Positions 30,791-39,336 of a stretch of DNA of 64,000 bases are shown piece after piece. Where the stretch lies: assembly GCF_003096075.1 (NCBI RefSeq), contig NZ_CP015449.1, positions 1,853,001 through 1,917,000 on the forward strand, written 5' to 3'. How positions within the stretch are numbered: the first letter of the stretch is position 1; each line of letters starts with the position of its first letter. This DNA comes from Dietzia lutea. GTDB lineage: Bacteria > Actinomycetota > Actinomycetes > Mycobacteriales > Mycobacteriaceae. The notes under the pieces were generated by a model. That model did not search any database and was not told where the DNA came from. It was given only the letters and a program-made list of their open reading frames with translations. A program made the translations under genes and the position numbers.

Positions 30791-32287
30791 ATGACGCGCG
30801 CGCTCGGAGCCGCAGCGGCCGCCGTCGCGGTAGTGGCGGCCGCCTGCGCTCCCCTGCCCGCCACGGGCCCGCGGCTGGCCACCGGCGACGCCCCGGGCCG
30901 TGACGCCGACGGCGGGACCGGCCAGGAGACGGCGGACCGCCCGGAGTGGCTCGTACCGCGCTCCGACCTCACCTGGACCCCGTGCGCGGGGAACCGCGCC
31001 CGCGGGATCCCCGAGGACGCCACCGTCGAGTGCTCGATGCTCGGGGACACGCCCGTCCTGCGCCTCACGGCGACGGGCACCCCGGACGACGCGGCGCCCC
31101 TCGTCGTCGTCGCCGGTCCCGAGACCTCACCCGACACCCTCACCGCGCGGCTCGCCTCCGCCGGCCCCGAACTCACCGACTCCCGGCCGCTCGTCGTCGT
31201 CGACCACCGGGGCCGGTCCGGCGCGGCCGGAGCGTGCCTGTCCTTCCCCGCCCGGCGCACCCTCGACGGGCTGGCGGACCGCGGCACCGACCCCACCTCC
31301 CCCGAGGTGCGCGGCGCCCTCGCCGACACCGCGCAGTCGTGCACCGACCAGCTCCAGGGACGCGAACTGGACTTCGGCGCCGCGGGCGCCGCCGAGGACC
31401 TCGAACGGCTCCGGCAGGAATGGGGGGTCCCCGGACTCGCCGTTCTGGGCATCGGCACCGGCGCCCGCACCGCCCTGGCCTACGCGAGCGCCCACCCCGG
31501 CCGCCTGTCGGCACTGGTCGTCGACTCCCCCGCCCCCGCTGACGGCGACCAGGAGGCCGCCGCCCGCGCCGCCCTCGACGGCTCCGACTCCGCGCTGCGG
31601 CTCTGGGCCGCCTCGTGCACGCGGCCGGAATGCGGACCCGGTGACGCCGACGAGAAGGTCGACGCGATCGCCAGTGCCCTCGACCGTGCCCGCGGCCCCG
31701 GCGCGACCGTGCCCGCGGCCCTGCTGTCCGACGTCGTCCGCTCCGCGCTGGCCGACCTGTCCGGCGCCTCCGCCGCCGCCCCGTCCCCCGGCGACGTGAT
31801 CCTCGGCGACCTCGTGAGCGCGGCGCCCGACGAGACCCCCGACAGCGTCCGTGATCGCGCCACAGAACTGTCCGGGACGTCCCTGCCGTACGTGGCCGGG
31901 TGCTCCGACCTGTCACGCCGCGTGCCGGTCAACCGCGTCGACGAACTGAGCTCCGAGTGGGCCGGCACCCCGCCGTTCGGGGAGATCCTCGCCGCGCAAC
32001 TGTCCGCGTGCTCCACCTGGCCCGTCCCCGGGCAGGCTCCGGTCAGCGTGCCCGCCGACGTGCCGGTCCTCCTCCTGGGCGGGATCGCCGACCCCGTCGC
32101 CGGCGCCGCCGCCGTCGAACCGGCCGCCGCCGCGCTCACCGCCGCCGGAGCCACCGACGTCCGCACGCTCACCTGGGGCGCACCCGGATCGCGCGTGACT
32201 CTGCACTCCGTGTGCGCCCGAACCGCGGTGACCGGATTCCTCGCCGACCCCGACACCGCCGAGGACTCCGCCGCCTGCCCGTCCTGA
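30656..32287 (+). CDS. TAP-like alpha/beta hydrolase lipoprotein lacking the usual nucleophile
   Basis: The frame is open from GTG 30656, overlapping the previous stop by GTGA, but the first 45 residues are the tandem repeat. The natural protein probably begins at ATG 30791: MTRALGAAAAAVAVVAAACAP is a lipoprotein signal peptide with Cys as lipid site, giving about 498 aa. The rest resembles Streptomyces tripeptidyl-aminopeptidase-type hydrolases: an alpha/beta core (LVVVDHRGRSGAAGACLSFP), the paired-Cys C-terminal lid (CSTWPVP), an acid residue in GGIADPV and a late His in RVTLHSVC. The nucleophile elbow reads GIGTG instead of GXSXG, so the catalytic Ser is absent. It may be a non-catalytic binding protein. 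Confidence 0.8.
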   Translation: MTRAGDDTAPRGRGQMTRAGDDPAPRGRGQMTRAGDDAGPRHRGRMTRALGAAAAAVAVVAAACAPLPATGPRLATGDAPGRDADGGTGQETADRPEWLVPRSDLTWTPCAGNRARGIPEDATVECSMLGDTPVLRLTATGTPDDAAPLVVVAGPETSPDTLTARLASAGPELTDSRPLVVVDHRGRSGAAGACLSFPARRTLDGLADRGTDPTSPEVRGALADTAQSCTDQLQGRELDFGAAGAAEDLERLRQEWGVPGLAVLGIGTGARTALAYASAHPGRLSALVVDSPAPADGDQEAAARAALDGSDSALRLWAASCTRPECGPGDADEKVDAIASALDRARGPGATVPAALLSDVVRSALADLSGASAAAPSPGDVILGDLVSAAPDETPDSVRDRATELSGTSLPYVAGCSDLSRRVPVNRVDELSSEWAGTPPFGEILAAQLSACSTWPVPGQAPVSVPADVPVLLLGGIADPVAGAAAVEPAAAALTAAGATDVRTLTWGAPGSRVTLHSVCARTAVTGFLADPDTAEDSAACPS

Positions 32288-32327
32288 CCGACCGGAGCGC
32301 CTCGCCCGACCCCGGACGGCCAGGCGG

Positions 32328-32333
32328 TAGCCT
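32328..32333 (+). promoter_or_regulatory. -10 element (leaderless) for the GT87 gene
   Basis: TAGCCT ends seven bases before the GTG at 32341. No ribosome-binding site lies between, consistent with a leaderless start. Confidence 0.55.
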
Positions 32334-32340
32334 GCGTGTC

Positions 32341-33537
32341 GTGCCGTTGCCGACCCAAAACACGATGACCGTGCCCCGCGTCCTCGCCCACGTGTTGTGG
32401 CCGCTGGCGATCATGACGGTCATCCACCGTGTCCTGATCAGGGCCGTCAACGGCTCCGTCACCAACGACTTCGGCACGGTCTACGCCGCCACCAGGCGGT
32501 TCCTCGCCGGCGAGCCGGTGTACGCCGAGAACCTGCTGACCGTCCAGCCGCACTACCTCTACGCCCCCAGCGGGACGTTCATGCTGGCCCCGTTCGGCTT
32601 GATCGACAACTACACGCTCGCCCGCTGGCTGTTCATCGGCCTCAACACCGCCGCGATCATCGCCGCGCTGTGGCTGCTCATGCGGCTGTTCGACCTCGAT
32701 GTGCGGTCGTTCGCCGCCCCCTCGATCCTGCTGGCCGTGTTCTGCACGGAGGCCGTCACCAACACGCTGGTGTTCACCAACGTCAACGGCCTGATCTTCC
32801 TCTGCCAGGTCGCGTTCCTGTACCTGCTGCACCGCCGACGCCTGTGGTGGGCGGGCGTGGCCATCGGCCTGTCGCTGGCCGTCAAACCGATGCTCGCGCC
32901 GCTGCTCGTGCTGCCGCTCATCCGCAGGCAGTGGCAGCCTTTCGTCACGGCCGCCGCGATCCCCGCCGTGGCCATGGCCGCCGGCTGGGCGCTGACCGTC
33001 GACGCCCGCAGCTACGTCGACACCACGCTGGCGTACATGGGCGAGGTGCGTGACTACTACAACAGCTCGCTCGCCGGGCTCGGTCTGTACTACGGGGTCC
33101 CGGAGCCGCTCATCCTGGTCGCGCGGATCCTCGTGGTGGCCGCGACGCTTCTGGCGGTGTGGCTGCTGCTCGAGTACCGCCACAACCACGAGGTCCTGTG
33201 GCTCGCCACCACCTCCGGCGTCGTCCTCTCCGGCGTGTTCCTCGTCTCCACCCTCGGCCAGATGTACTACTCCATGATGCTCATCCCCATTATGCTCACG
33301 GTGGTGCTCGACAAGTCCCTGGTGCGCAACTGGCCGGCGTGGCTCGCGGCCTACGGGTTCTTCACCCTCGACTTCTGGGAGTCGACGCGCTGGCCGTACT
33401 ACGGGCGGCTGCTCGAGTTCGCGCACCCGACCCTCGGCTGGCTGCTGCTGCTGGCCACCGTGCTGGTGGTGCTCCTGTGGCGCCGCTCGGACCCCCGCCG
33501 CCACGAGCGGATCGCACCGGCCGCCGCAGCGGCGTAG
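32341..33537 (+). CDS. GT87-family polyprenol-phosphate mannosyltransferase-like membrane protein
   Basis: A 398-aa integral membrane protein with about ten hydrophobic helices. After the first helix comes NDFGTVYAATRRFLAGEPVYAEN, the external acidic loop typical of GT-C glycosyltransferases of family 87, with Asp39 (by my count) as likely catalytic acidic residue, followed by PHYLYAPSGTFMLAPFGL. GT87 enzymes in Mycobacteriales use polyprenyl-phosphomannose to extend PIMs, lipomannan or lipoarabinomannan outside the membrane, or transfer arabinose (AftC-like). The exact acceptor is not readable. The start GTG 32341 is chosen over an in-frame ATG at 32365 because a -10 hexamer lies just upstream. 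Confidence 0.85.
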   Translation: MPLPTQNTMTVPRVLAHVLWPLAIMTVIHRVLIRAVNGSVTNDFGTVYAATRRFLAGEPVYAENLLTVQPHYLYAPSGTFMLAPFGLIDNYTLARWLFIGLNTAAIIAALWLLMRLFDLDVRSFAAPSILLAVFCTEAVTNTLVFTNVNGLIFLCQVAFLYLLHRRRLWWAGVAIGLSLAVKPMLAPLLVLPLIRRQWQPFVTAAAIPAVAMAAGWALTVDARSYVDTTLAYMGEVRDYYNSSLAGLGLYYGVPEPLILVARILVVAATLLAVWLLLEYRHNHEVLWLATTSGVVLSGVFLVSTLGQMYYSMMLIPIMLTVVLDKSLVRNWPAWLAAYGFFTLDFWESTRWPYYGRLLEFAHPTLGWLLLLATVLVVLLWRRSDPRRHERIAPAAAAA

Positions 33538-33540
33538 CCT
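33535..33540 (+). promoter_or_regulatory. -10 element (leaderless) for msrB
   Basis: TAGCCT, overlapping the stop codon of the GT87 gene, ends six bases before the msrB ATG. Confidence 0.6.
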
Positions 33541-33546
33541 GCGGGC

Positions 33547-33981
33547 ATGAGCAAGCCCACCGACAGCCACACCACCCAGCCCGACTTCACCCTCGACGAC
33601 GCCGAGTGGCGCCGCCGCCTCAGCCCGGCGGAGTACCAGGTCCTCCGCGAGGCCGGGACCGAGCGGCCCTTCACGGGCGAGTACAACGACACCAAGACCG
33701 AGGGCGTCTACCGCTGCCGCGGCTGTGGCGCGGAGCTGTTCCGCAGCGACGCCAAGTTCGAGTCGAACTGCGGCTGGCCCTCGTTCTTCACCCCGCTGGC
33801 CGGCGACGCGGTCATCGAGCGCGAGGACACCTCGCTCGGCATGACCCGGACCGAGGTCATCTGCGCCAACTGCCACGGTCACCTGGGCCACGTGTTCGCC
33901 GGCGAGGGCTACGGCACGCCCACCGACCTGCGGTACTGCATCAACTCGGTGAGCCTGACGCTCGAGCCCGCCGAGGGCTGA
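33547..33981 (+). CDS. msrB: Peptide methionine-(R)-S-oxide reductase
   Basis: A 144-aa MsrB that reduces methionine-R-sulfoxide in proteins. Zinc-binding CXXC pairs are in [11 protein letters not shown] and [11 protein letters not shown], and the catalytic Cys131 is in RYCINSVSL; the WPSFF substrate loop is intact. The ATG is six bases after a TAGCCT hexamer with no ribosome-binding site, implying a leaderless transcript separate from the upstream GT87 gene. It converges on hemQ, with a T-tailed hairpin in between. Confidence 0.96.
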   Translation: MSKPTDSHTTQPDFTLDDAEWRRRLSPAEYQVLREAGTERPFTGEYNDTKTEGVYRCRGCGAELFRSDAKFESNCGWPSFFTPLAGDAVIEREDTSLGMTRTEVICANCHGHLGHVFAGEGYGTPTDLRYCINSVSLTLEPAEG

Positions 33982-34033
33982 GCGCGGACCCGCACCGCGG
34001 GCGCGCGGCACAGCAGAGTCGCTCGCGGCACGC

Positions 34034-34072
34034 GAAAGGGAGCGACCGGATCCTCCCGGTCGGCCCCTTTTC
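34034..34072 (+). terminator. Intrinsic terminator after msrB
   Basis: Imperfect hairpin: AAAGGG and CGACCGG on the left pair with CCGGTCG and CCCTTT on the right, with a two-base internal mismatch, ending CCCCTTTTC. The A-run/T-run makes it usable on both strands, between convergent msrB and hemQ. Confidence 0.75.
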
Positions 34073-34099
34073 CCGCGCGCAGTCGGGTACGCGCGAACC

Positions 34100-34795
34100 C
34101 TACGGCAGGGTCGCGGTGAGCTGCGCGGCCGTGACGCGCGGCCCCGTGAAGAACGGGATCTCCTCGCGCACGTGGCGACGGGCCTCGGTCGAGCGCATGA
34201 TCCGCATGAGATCGACGATCCGGTCGAGCTGCGGCGCCTCGAAGGCGAGGATCCACTCGTAGTCACCAAGCGAGAACGCGGGCACGGTGTTGGCGCGGAC
34301 GTCCGGGTACTCGCGGGCGGCGCGGCCGTGCTCGGCGAGGATCTGGCGGCGCTCCTCGTCGGGCAGCAGGTACCACTCGTAGGAACGCACGAACGGATAC
34401 ACGGAGATGTACGCGCCCGGCTCCTCCTCGGCGAGGAAGGCGGGGATGTGGCTCTTGTTGAACTCGGCGGGCCGGTGCAGGGCGGTGTTGGACCAGTACG
34501 CGGTGCTGGCCCGGCCCAGCAGGGTGGTGCGCCGGAACTCGTTGTAGAACCGCTGCAGGTCCTCGATGTGCTCGGCGTGGGTCCAGAACATGAAGTCGGC
34601 CTCGGCGCGCAGACCGGACACGTCGTACAGGCCGCGGACCACGACGTCCGTGCCCTCGTAGCGGGCGAGGAACGACTCGAGATCCGCGGCGACCGCGTCC
34701 CGGTCCTCGCCGAGCTGCCCGGGCGTCACGGTGAAGACCGAGAACATCAGGTAGCGCAGGGTGGAGTTGAGCTTCTTGTAGTCGAGGCGTGCCAT
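34100..34795 (-). CDS. hemQ: Coproheme decarboxylase HemQ
   Basis: A 231-aa chlorite-dismutase-fold protein. HemQ removes two carboxyl groups from coproheme to make protoheme b, the last step in the actinobacterial/Firmicute route. The haem-ligand region [20 protein letters not shown] and the catalytic-Tyr region [16 protein letters not shown] are clear, and the C-terminal [20 protein letters not shown] is typical. The ATG is three bases after the hemY stop, so it is cotranscribed with hemE and hemY, as Rv2676c-Rv2678c are in M. tuberculosis. Confidence 0.95.
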   Translation of the reverse strand: MARLDYKKLNSTLRYLMFSVFTVTPGQLGEDRDAVAADLESFLARYEGTDVVVRGLYDVSGLRAEADFMFWTHAEHIEDLQRFYNEFRRTTLLGRASTAYWSNTALHRPAEFNKSHIPAFLAEEEPGAYISVYPFVRSYEWYLLPDEERRQILAEHGRAAREYPDVRANTVPAFSLGDYEWILAFEAPQLDRIVDLMRIMRSTEARRHVREEIPFFTGPRVTAAQLTATLP

Positions 34796-34798
34796 GGC

Positions 34799-36190
34799 TC
34801 AATCCTGCCACTTCGCGGCCAGCCGCCGGGCCGCGGCCCGTGCCGACCCGATGCAGGCGGGTACCCCCACGCCCGCGGTCGCCCCGCCGACGAGTTCCAC
34901 GCCGGGCAGCCGCTCGGCCAGCTCGGCCCGCACACCGGCGATCCGGGCGTCGTGGCCGGGGCCGATCTCGGCGAGGGCGTCCGTCCAGCGGCGCACCCGC
35001 GAGTGCAGGATCGTCGGCGCGGAGCCGCACAGTCCCCCGAGCGCGGATTCGGCCATCCGGGTGAGGGAGGCGTCGTCGGAGGCGAGCACCTCGTCGTCGT
35101 CGAGTCGCCCGAACGAGACCCGCACCAGGTGACCGGGACGGGTGTCGAGGTGGGGCCACTTGTGGCTCGTGAAGGTCATGGCCTTGAACGGCACCGGCTC
35201 GTCGGTCGCGACGAGGATCCCGGACCGCTCGGGGAGGTCCGCGGAGCGGTCGACCTCGAGCGCGACGACGGCCGAGGAGGCCGTGCGGATCCCGGACAGG
35301 GCCTGTTCCCCGGCGTCGAGGCCGCCGGCGGCGGTGAGCAGCGGCGCGGCGTGGGGAACGGGGATGGCGACGACGACGAGGTCGGCGCTCTCGACCCACG
35401 ACCCGCGGTCACCGACGACCGCCAGCGTGTATCCGTCGCCCTCGCGCCGGAGTGAGGTGCACCTCGCGCCGGTGCGGATCAGCGCACCGGAGGCGGCGGC
35501 GATCGCGTCGACGAGGACGCGATAGCCGCCGTCGAGGGTGGCGAACACCGGGCCGGGCGTGCGGTTGCCGGTGAGCTCGCGGGCGGCGGCGGTGAGGCTG
35601 GGCGCGCCACGATCGAGCGCTTCGGCGAGCCCGGGCACGACCTGGCGCAGGCCGAGTCGGCTGCTGGGGGCGGCGTACACCCCGCCGAGCATGGGGTCGA
35701 CGAGCCGGGCGACGACCGCGTGGCCGAACCGCTCGGCGACCAGCGCGCCCAGGGACACGTCCGAGCCCGGTTCCCACTCCAGCGGCAGGTCCGCCTCGCG
35801 CGCGGCGACGGCCCGCTCGGCGGGGCCGAGCACCTCCGACAGGGCGTCGACGTCCGACGGCAGACCCATGAGGGTCCCGCGCGGCATGGGGACCGCGCCC
35901 CCGCCGGTGAGGATGGCCGGCCCGAGGGTGCCCGGGTGGCGCAGCGAGTCGGTGAGGCCGAGTTCGGCGACCAGCTGTGAGGCCTCGGGGCGGCGGCCGA
36001 TGAACGCCTCCGCGCCGAGTTCCATGGGCCCCGAGGGGAAGTCGACCGTGTGCAGCGCTCCCCCGGGCGCCGCCGACGCCTCGAGGACGGTCACGTGCGC
36101 GCCGGGGAGGTCCAGCGAGAGCTGGTAGGCGGCCGTCAGTCCGCTGAGGCCGCCCCCCACCACGACGACGCGCGGCGACGCCTCCGTCAC
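34799..36190 (-). CDS. hemY: Coproporphyrinogen III oxidase (HemY/CgoX type)
   Basis: A 463-aa FAD enzyme. The dinucleotide-binding motif [16 protein letters not shown] is at residues 9-24, and the C-terminal FAD closing motif is [19 protein letters not shown]. In monoderm-type pathways this enzyme oxidises coproporphyrinogen III to coproporphyrin III; older annotation calls it protoporphyrinogen oxidase. The presence of hemQ next door supports the coproporphyrin assignment. The ATG overlaps the hemE stop by ATGA. No membrane helix is visible. Confidence 0.94.
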   Translation of the reverse strand: MTEASPRVVVVGGGLSGLTAAYQLSLDLPGAHVTVLEASAAPGGALHTVDFPSGPMELGAEAFIGRRPEASQLVAELGLTDSLRHPGTLGPAILTGGGAVPMPRGTLMGLPSDVDALSEVLGPAERAVAAREADLPLEWEPGSDVSLGALVAERFGHAVVARLVDPMLGGVYAAPSSRLGLRQVVPGLAEALDRGAPSLTAAARELTGNRTPGPVFATLDGGYRVLVDAIAAASGALIRTGARCTSLRREGDGYTLAVVGDRGSWVESADLVVVAIPVPHAAPLLTAAGGLDAGEQALSGIRTASSAVVALEVDRSADLPERSGILVATDEPVPFKAMTFTSHKWPHLDTRPGHLVRVSFGRLDDDEVLASDDASLTRMAESALGGLCGSAPTILHSRVRRWTDALAEIGPGHDARIAGVRAELAERLPGVELVGGATAGVGVPACIGSARAAARRLAAKWQD

Positions 36191-37329
36191 TTGCCGGTGA
36201 GGTCGTGGACGAGCTCCACCACGTGGGTCACGGCGCCCGCGTCGGTCGCGGGCAGGACCCCGTGGCCGAGGTTGAACACGTGGCCGGCGGCGCCGGCCAC
36301 GCGGGCGCGGCGGCCCTCCTCGAGGATGCGCCGGACCTCGCCGTCCAGGGCCGAGCGGTCGGCGAAGAGCATCGCCGGGTCGAGGTTGCCCTGCAGGACC
36401 TTGCCGGGTACCCGGGTGGCCGCGTCATCGAGCGGGATGCGCCAGTCCACGCCCACCACCTCGGGGCCCGCCTCGCCCATCGCGCCGAGCAGCTCGCCGG
36501 TGCCCACGCCGAAGTGGGTGCGCGGTACCGAGGAGATGACCTCGTCGGAGAAGATCCGCGTGGAATGCGGCAGGACCAGGGAGCGGTAGTCCCGCTCGGT
36601 CAGCGCCCCGGCCCACGAGTCGAAGAGCTGGACCGCGTCGACGCCCGCCCCGACCTGCGCGCGCAGGAACACGGTCGTGAGGTCGGCGAGCTTGGCCATC
36701 AGTGCGTTCCACACCTCGGGGCGCGAGTACATCAGCGACTTGGTGTGCTCGTGGTTGCGGCTGGGGCCTCCCTCGATGAGGTAGGACGCCAGGGTGAAGG
36801 GCGCGCCGGCGAAGCCGATGAGGGCCACGGCCGGGTCGAGCTCGGCGGTGATGAGCCGCACGGCCTCCTCGATCGCCTCGAGGCGGTCCGGGGTGAGCTC
36901 GGGCAGCGCGGCCACGTCCGACTCGTCGCGGATCGGCTCGGCCACCACGGGACCGGTCCCCGGGACGATGTCGATGTCCACGCCGGCCGCGGCCAGCGGG
37001 ATGACGATGTCGGAGAAGAAGATCGCCGCGTCCACGCCGTGACGGCGCACCGGCTGCAGCGTGATCTCGCAGGTCATCTCAGGGTCGAAGCACGCCTCGA
37101 GCATGGTCGAGGTGCCCCGGACCTCCTTGTACTCGGGGAGCGACCGGCCCGCCTGGCGCATGAACCACACCGGCGTGTGCGCACCGCCCCTGCCCGTGAC
37201 CTCGTCGAGGTAGGGGCCCGCCCCGGCGCGACGGCCCGGGGCCGCGGCCACCCGCTCGGTGGTTCCGGCACCGGAGGTGCCGCCGGGAAGGGGGGACGAG
37301 GACGCATCAGAGTTCAACACGCCCCCCAT
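36187..37329 (-). CDS. hemE: Uroporphyrinogen decarboxylase
   Basis: A 380-aa TIM-barrel enzyme that removes four acetate carboxyls from uroporphyrinogen III. The substrate-arginine signature [16 protein letters not shown], catalytic-Asp region [11 protein letters not shown] and [18 protein letters not shown] are intact. The N-terminus has an unstructured 40-residue extension. I place the start at ATG 37329; a GTG at 37320 is an alternative, and neither has a strong ribosome-binding site. The frame is open further upstream but that overlaps the divergent DUF3000 gene start. First gene of hemE-hemY-hemQ. Confidence 0.94.
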   Translation of the reverse strand: MGGVLNSDASSSPLPGGTSGAGTTERVAAAPGRRAGAGPYLDEVTGRGGAHTPVWFMRQAGRSLPEYKEVRGTSTMLEACFDPEMTCEITLQPVRRHGVDAAIFFSDIVIPLAAAGVDIDIVPGTGPVVAEPIRDESDVAALPELTPDRLEAIEEAVRLITAELDPAVALIGFAGAPFTLASYLIEGGPSRNHEHTKSLMYSRPEVWNALMAKLADLTTVFLRAQVGAGVDAVQLFDSWAGALTERDYRSLVLPHSTRIFSDEVISSVPRTHFGVGTGELLGAMGEAGPEVVGVDWRIPLDDAATRVPGKVLQGNLDPAMLFADRSALDGEVRRILEEGRRARVAGAAGHVFNLGHGVLPATDAGAVTHVVELVHDLTGK

Positions 37330-37413
37330 CGTCCCATGAAGTGGCCGCCGGGGCCGGTCAGCCCACCCGGGCCGGTGACGGCGCGCCTCTTCCACGCACG
37401 TGGCGGTGGTCGC

Positions 37414-37419
37414 TAGCGT
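37414..37419 (+). promoter_or_regulatory. -10 element (leaderless) for the DUF3000 gene
   Basis: TAGCGT ends eight bases before the GTG at 37428. No ribosome-binding site intervenes. Confidence 0.45.
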
Positions 37420-37427
37420 GACGACCT

Positions 37428-38015
37428 GTGAGCACATCGGTCAATGACGGCGAGCCCGAGGTCTTCCGGGCGGCGGTCGAGTCGCTGTCGCGGCTCGAGG
37501 TACGGCCCGAGATCTCGGTCGGCCCGATCCGCCCGCCGCAGCGACTGGCGCCCTACAGTCACGCCCTCGGTGTGGAGATCCTCCCGCCCCGGGGCGACGA
37601 CGTGCCGGAGTTCTCCGACGGCGACGCGTTCGGCCGCCTCATCCTGCTGCACGACCCGTCCGGGGACGACGCCTGGAACGGCACCCTGCGGTTGGTCGCG
37701 TACATCCAGGCGGACATGGAGGCCTCGTTGGCGGGTGATCCGCTCCTGCCGCAGGTGGCGTGGAGCTGGCTGACGGAGGCGCTGGACGAGGAGGCCGGGC
37801 CGTACACGGCCCTCGGCGGCACCGTCACCAGCACGGCCTCCGTCCGCTACGGCGACATCGCCGGCCCCCCGCAGGCCCATCAGCTGGAGCTGCGCGCGTC
37901 GTGGACGGCCCTCGAGCCGGACCTCACCGGCCACGCGTCGGCGTTCTGCAAGACCCTGGCGCAGGCCGCCGGCCTGCCGCCCGTCGGGGTCACGTCCCTG
38001 CGCGGACGGGCGTGA
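37428..38015 (+). CDS. DUF3000 family protein
   Basis: A 195-aa cytosolic protein of the actinobacterial DUF3000 family. Conserved-looking stretches are [17 protein letters not shown] at the N-terminus, [18 protein letters not shown]-like (here [17 protein letters not shown]), [10 protein letters not shown] and the C-terminal [19 protein letters not shown]. Its function is unknown. It corresponds to Rv2680 by position: divergent from hemE and immediately upstream of the RNase D-like gene, whose start overlaps its stop by GTGA. This tight coupling suggests a shared role with the RNase D protein. Confidence 0.85.
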   Translation: MSTSVNDGEPEVFRAAVESLSRLEVRPEISVGPIRPPQRLAPYSHALGVEILPPRGDDVPEFSDGDAFGRLILLHDPSGDDAWNGTLRLVAYIQADMEASLAGDPLLPQVAWSWLTEALDEEAGPYTALGGTVTSTASVRYGDIAGPPQAHQLELRASWTALEPDLTGHASAFCKTLAQAAGLPPVGVTSLRGRA

Positions 38016-39250
38016 GCGGGCGCCGCCGCGGCGAGACCCCGCCCGGGGCGGCGCCTCCCCCGGCCGAGTACGAGTTCGTCGACGACCTCGCCGGGATCGG
38101 TGCGGTCGTCGGCGCCCTGGACGCGTCGTCCGAGCCGATCGCGGTGGACGTCGAACGCGCCTCCGGGATCCGCTACTCCGAGCGCGCGTTCCTGCTCCAG
38201 CTGCGCGTCCCCGGCGAGCCCGCCCTGCTCGTGGACCCGGAGACCCCGGGCCGGACCGTCGGGCCGCTCGCCACCGTCCTCTCGGAGCGGCCGCTGCTGT
38301 TCCACGCCGCGAGCCAGGACCTGCCGTCCCTGCGCGAGCTCGGCATCCACCCCACCGCGCTCGTGGACACCGAGCTCGCCGGGCGGTTCCTCGGGATCGA
38401 GCGGGTCAACCTCGGCGCCATGATCTCCGAGCATCTCGGGATCGGGCTGGCCAAGGCGCACTCGGCCGCGGACTGGTCCCGCCGGCCGCTGCCCGCCGCG
38501 TGGCTCGACTACGCGGCCTACGACGTGCTGTTCCTCCACGAGCTGGCGGACGAGGTCCTGCCCCGGCTCGACGCCCTGGGCCGCCGAGAGTGGTTCGAGG
38601 CGGAGTGCCGCCACCTCGTCGACTCGGTCCCGACCCCGGCCGCCGCCGACCCCTGGCGACGTCTGTCACGCCTGTCGAGCCTGCGCGACGGCCGGCAGCT
38701 GGCCCGCGCGCGGGAGCTGTGGATGGCCCGCGACCGCGTGGCCGCCGAGCGTGACATCGCTCCCAAGCGACTACTGGCCGACGCCGCCGTCGTCGAGGCC
38801 GCACGGGTCGGCCCGACCAGCCGGTCCGCGCTACTGGCGATCGACGGTTTCGACGGCCCGCAGCGCAGACGCCTGGTCGGCGAATGGCTGGCCGCCCTCG
38901 AATGGGCCGACGGACTCGGCCGCGAGGACCTGCCGTCCCGTCAGGGTCCGCCCGCCGAGCATCCCCCGCACGCGTCGTGGAAGCGCAACGAGCCGGAGGC
39001 CGCCGCGCTCCTGGACGTCGCGCGGGAGGCGATCGCTGCTCTCGCCGACGACCTGGGGATCGACCAGGGTCTGCTCCTCAAGCCCTCGACGTTGCGGTTG
39101 TGGGTCTGGCGTGCGGCCACCTCCGGTCCCGCCGACGACGCCGAGCTACTCGACGACGTCCTGCGGGACGAGGGGGCGCGGGAGTGGCAGATCGAGCTGA
39201 CGACCGGCCCTCTGCTCGAGGCCGTGCGCCGGTTCCGGGCGGAGAGCTGA
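38012..39250 (+). CDS. rnd: RNase D-like 3'-5' exoribonuclease with HRDC domain
   Basis: A 412-aa protein with a DEDDy exonuclease domain: motif I AVDVERASG (Asp, Glu), motif II FHAASQDLPSL (Asp) and motif III YAAYDVLFLHELADE (Tyr, Asp). An HRDC domain follows at about residues 215-300 (QLARARELWMARDRVAAERDI), then a second helical domain. The expected role is trimming 3' ends of tRNA precursors or other stable RNAs. The GTG start overlaps the DUF3000 stop by GTGA; the frame upstream is a shadow of DUF3000. It converges with dxs. Confidence 0.92.
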   Translation: MSGRRRGETPPGAAPPPAEYEFVDDLAGIGAVVGALDASSEPIAVDVERASGIRYSERAFLLQLRVPGEPALLVDPETPGRTVGPLATVLSERPLLFHAASQDLPSLRELGIHPTALVDTELAGRFLGIERVNLGAMISEHLGIGLAKAHSAADWSRRPLPAAWLDYAAYDVLFLHELADEVLPRLDALGRREWFEAECRHLVDSVPTPAAADPWRRLSRLSSLRDGRQLARARELWMARDRVAAERDIAPKRLLADAAVVEAARVGPTSRSALLAIDGFDGPQRRRLVGEWLAALEWADGLGREDLPSRQGPPAEHPPHASWKRNEPEAAALLDVAREAIAALADDLGIDQGLLLKPSTLRLWVWRAATSGPADDAELLDDVLRDEGAREWQIELTTGPLLEAVRRFRAES

Positions 39251-39321
39251 CCCGCCGGGTCGGTCCGTGACCTACCGGGTCGGCCCTCCCCGCCGGGGCG
39301 GCCCGTGACCTACCGGGTCGG
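39249..39321. repeat. Direct and inverted short repeats between rnd and dxs
   Basis: A 19-bp sequence CCGTGACCTACCGGGTCGG occurs at 39265-39283 and again at 39303-39321 (38-base period), with a related GACCCGCCGGGTCGGTCC at 39249. Each unit has a small dyad GACC/GGTC core. The stretch fills the space between convergent genes and may act in termination. Confidence 0.7.
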
Positions 39322-39336
39322 TCCGACGCGCGCGTT

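Noticed and set aside
31480-34269. A 929-codon minus-strand open frame across the hydrolase, GT87 and msrB genes
   Set aside because: Gly/Arg/Glu/His-rich antisense shadow; three well-supported genes lie on the other strand.
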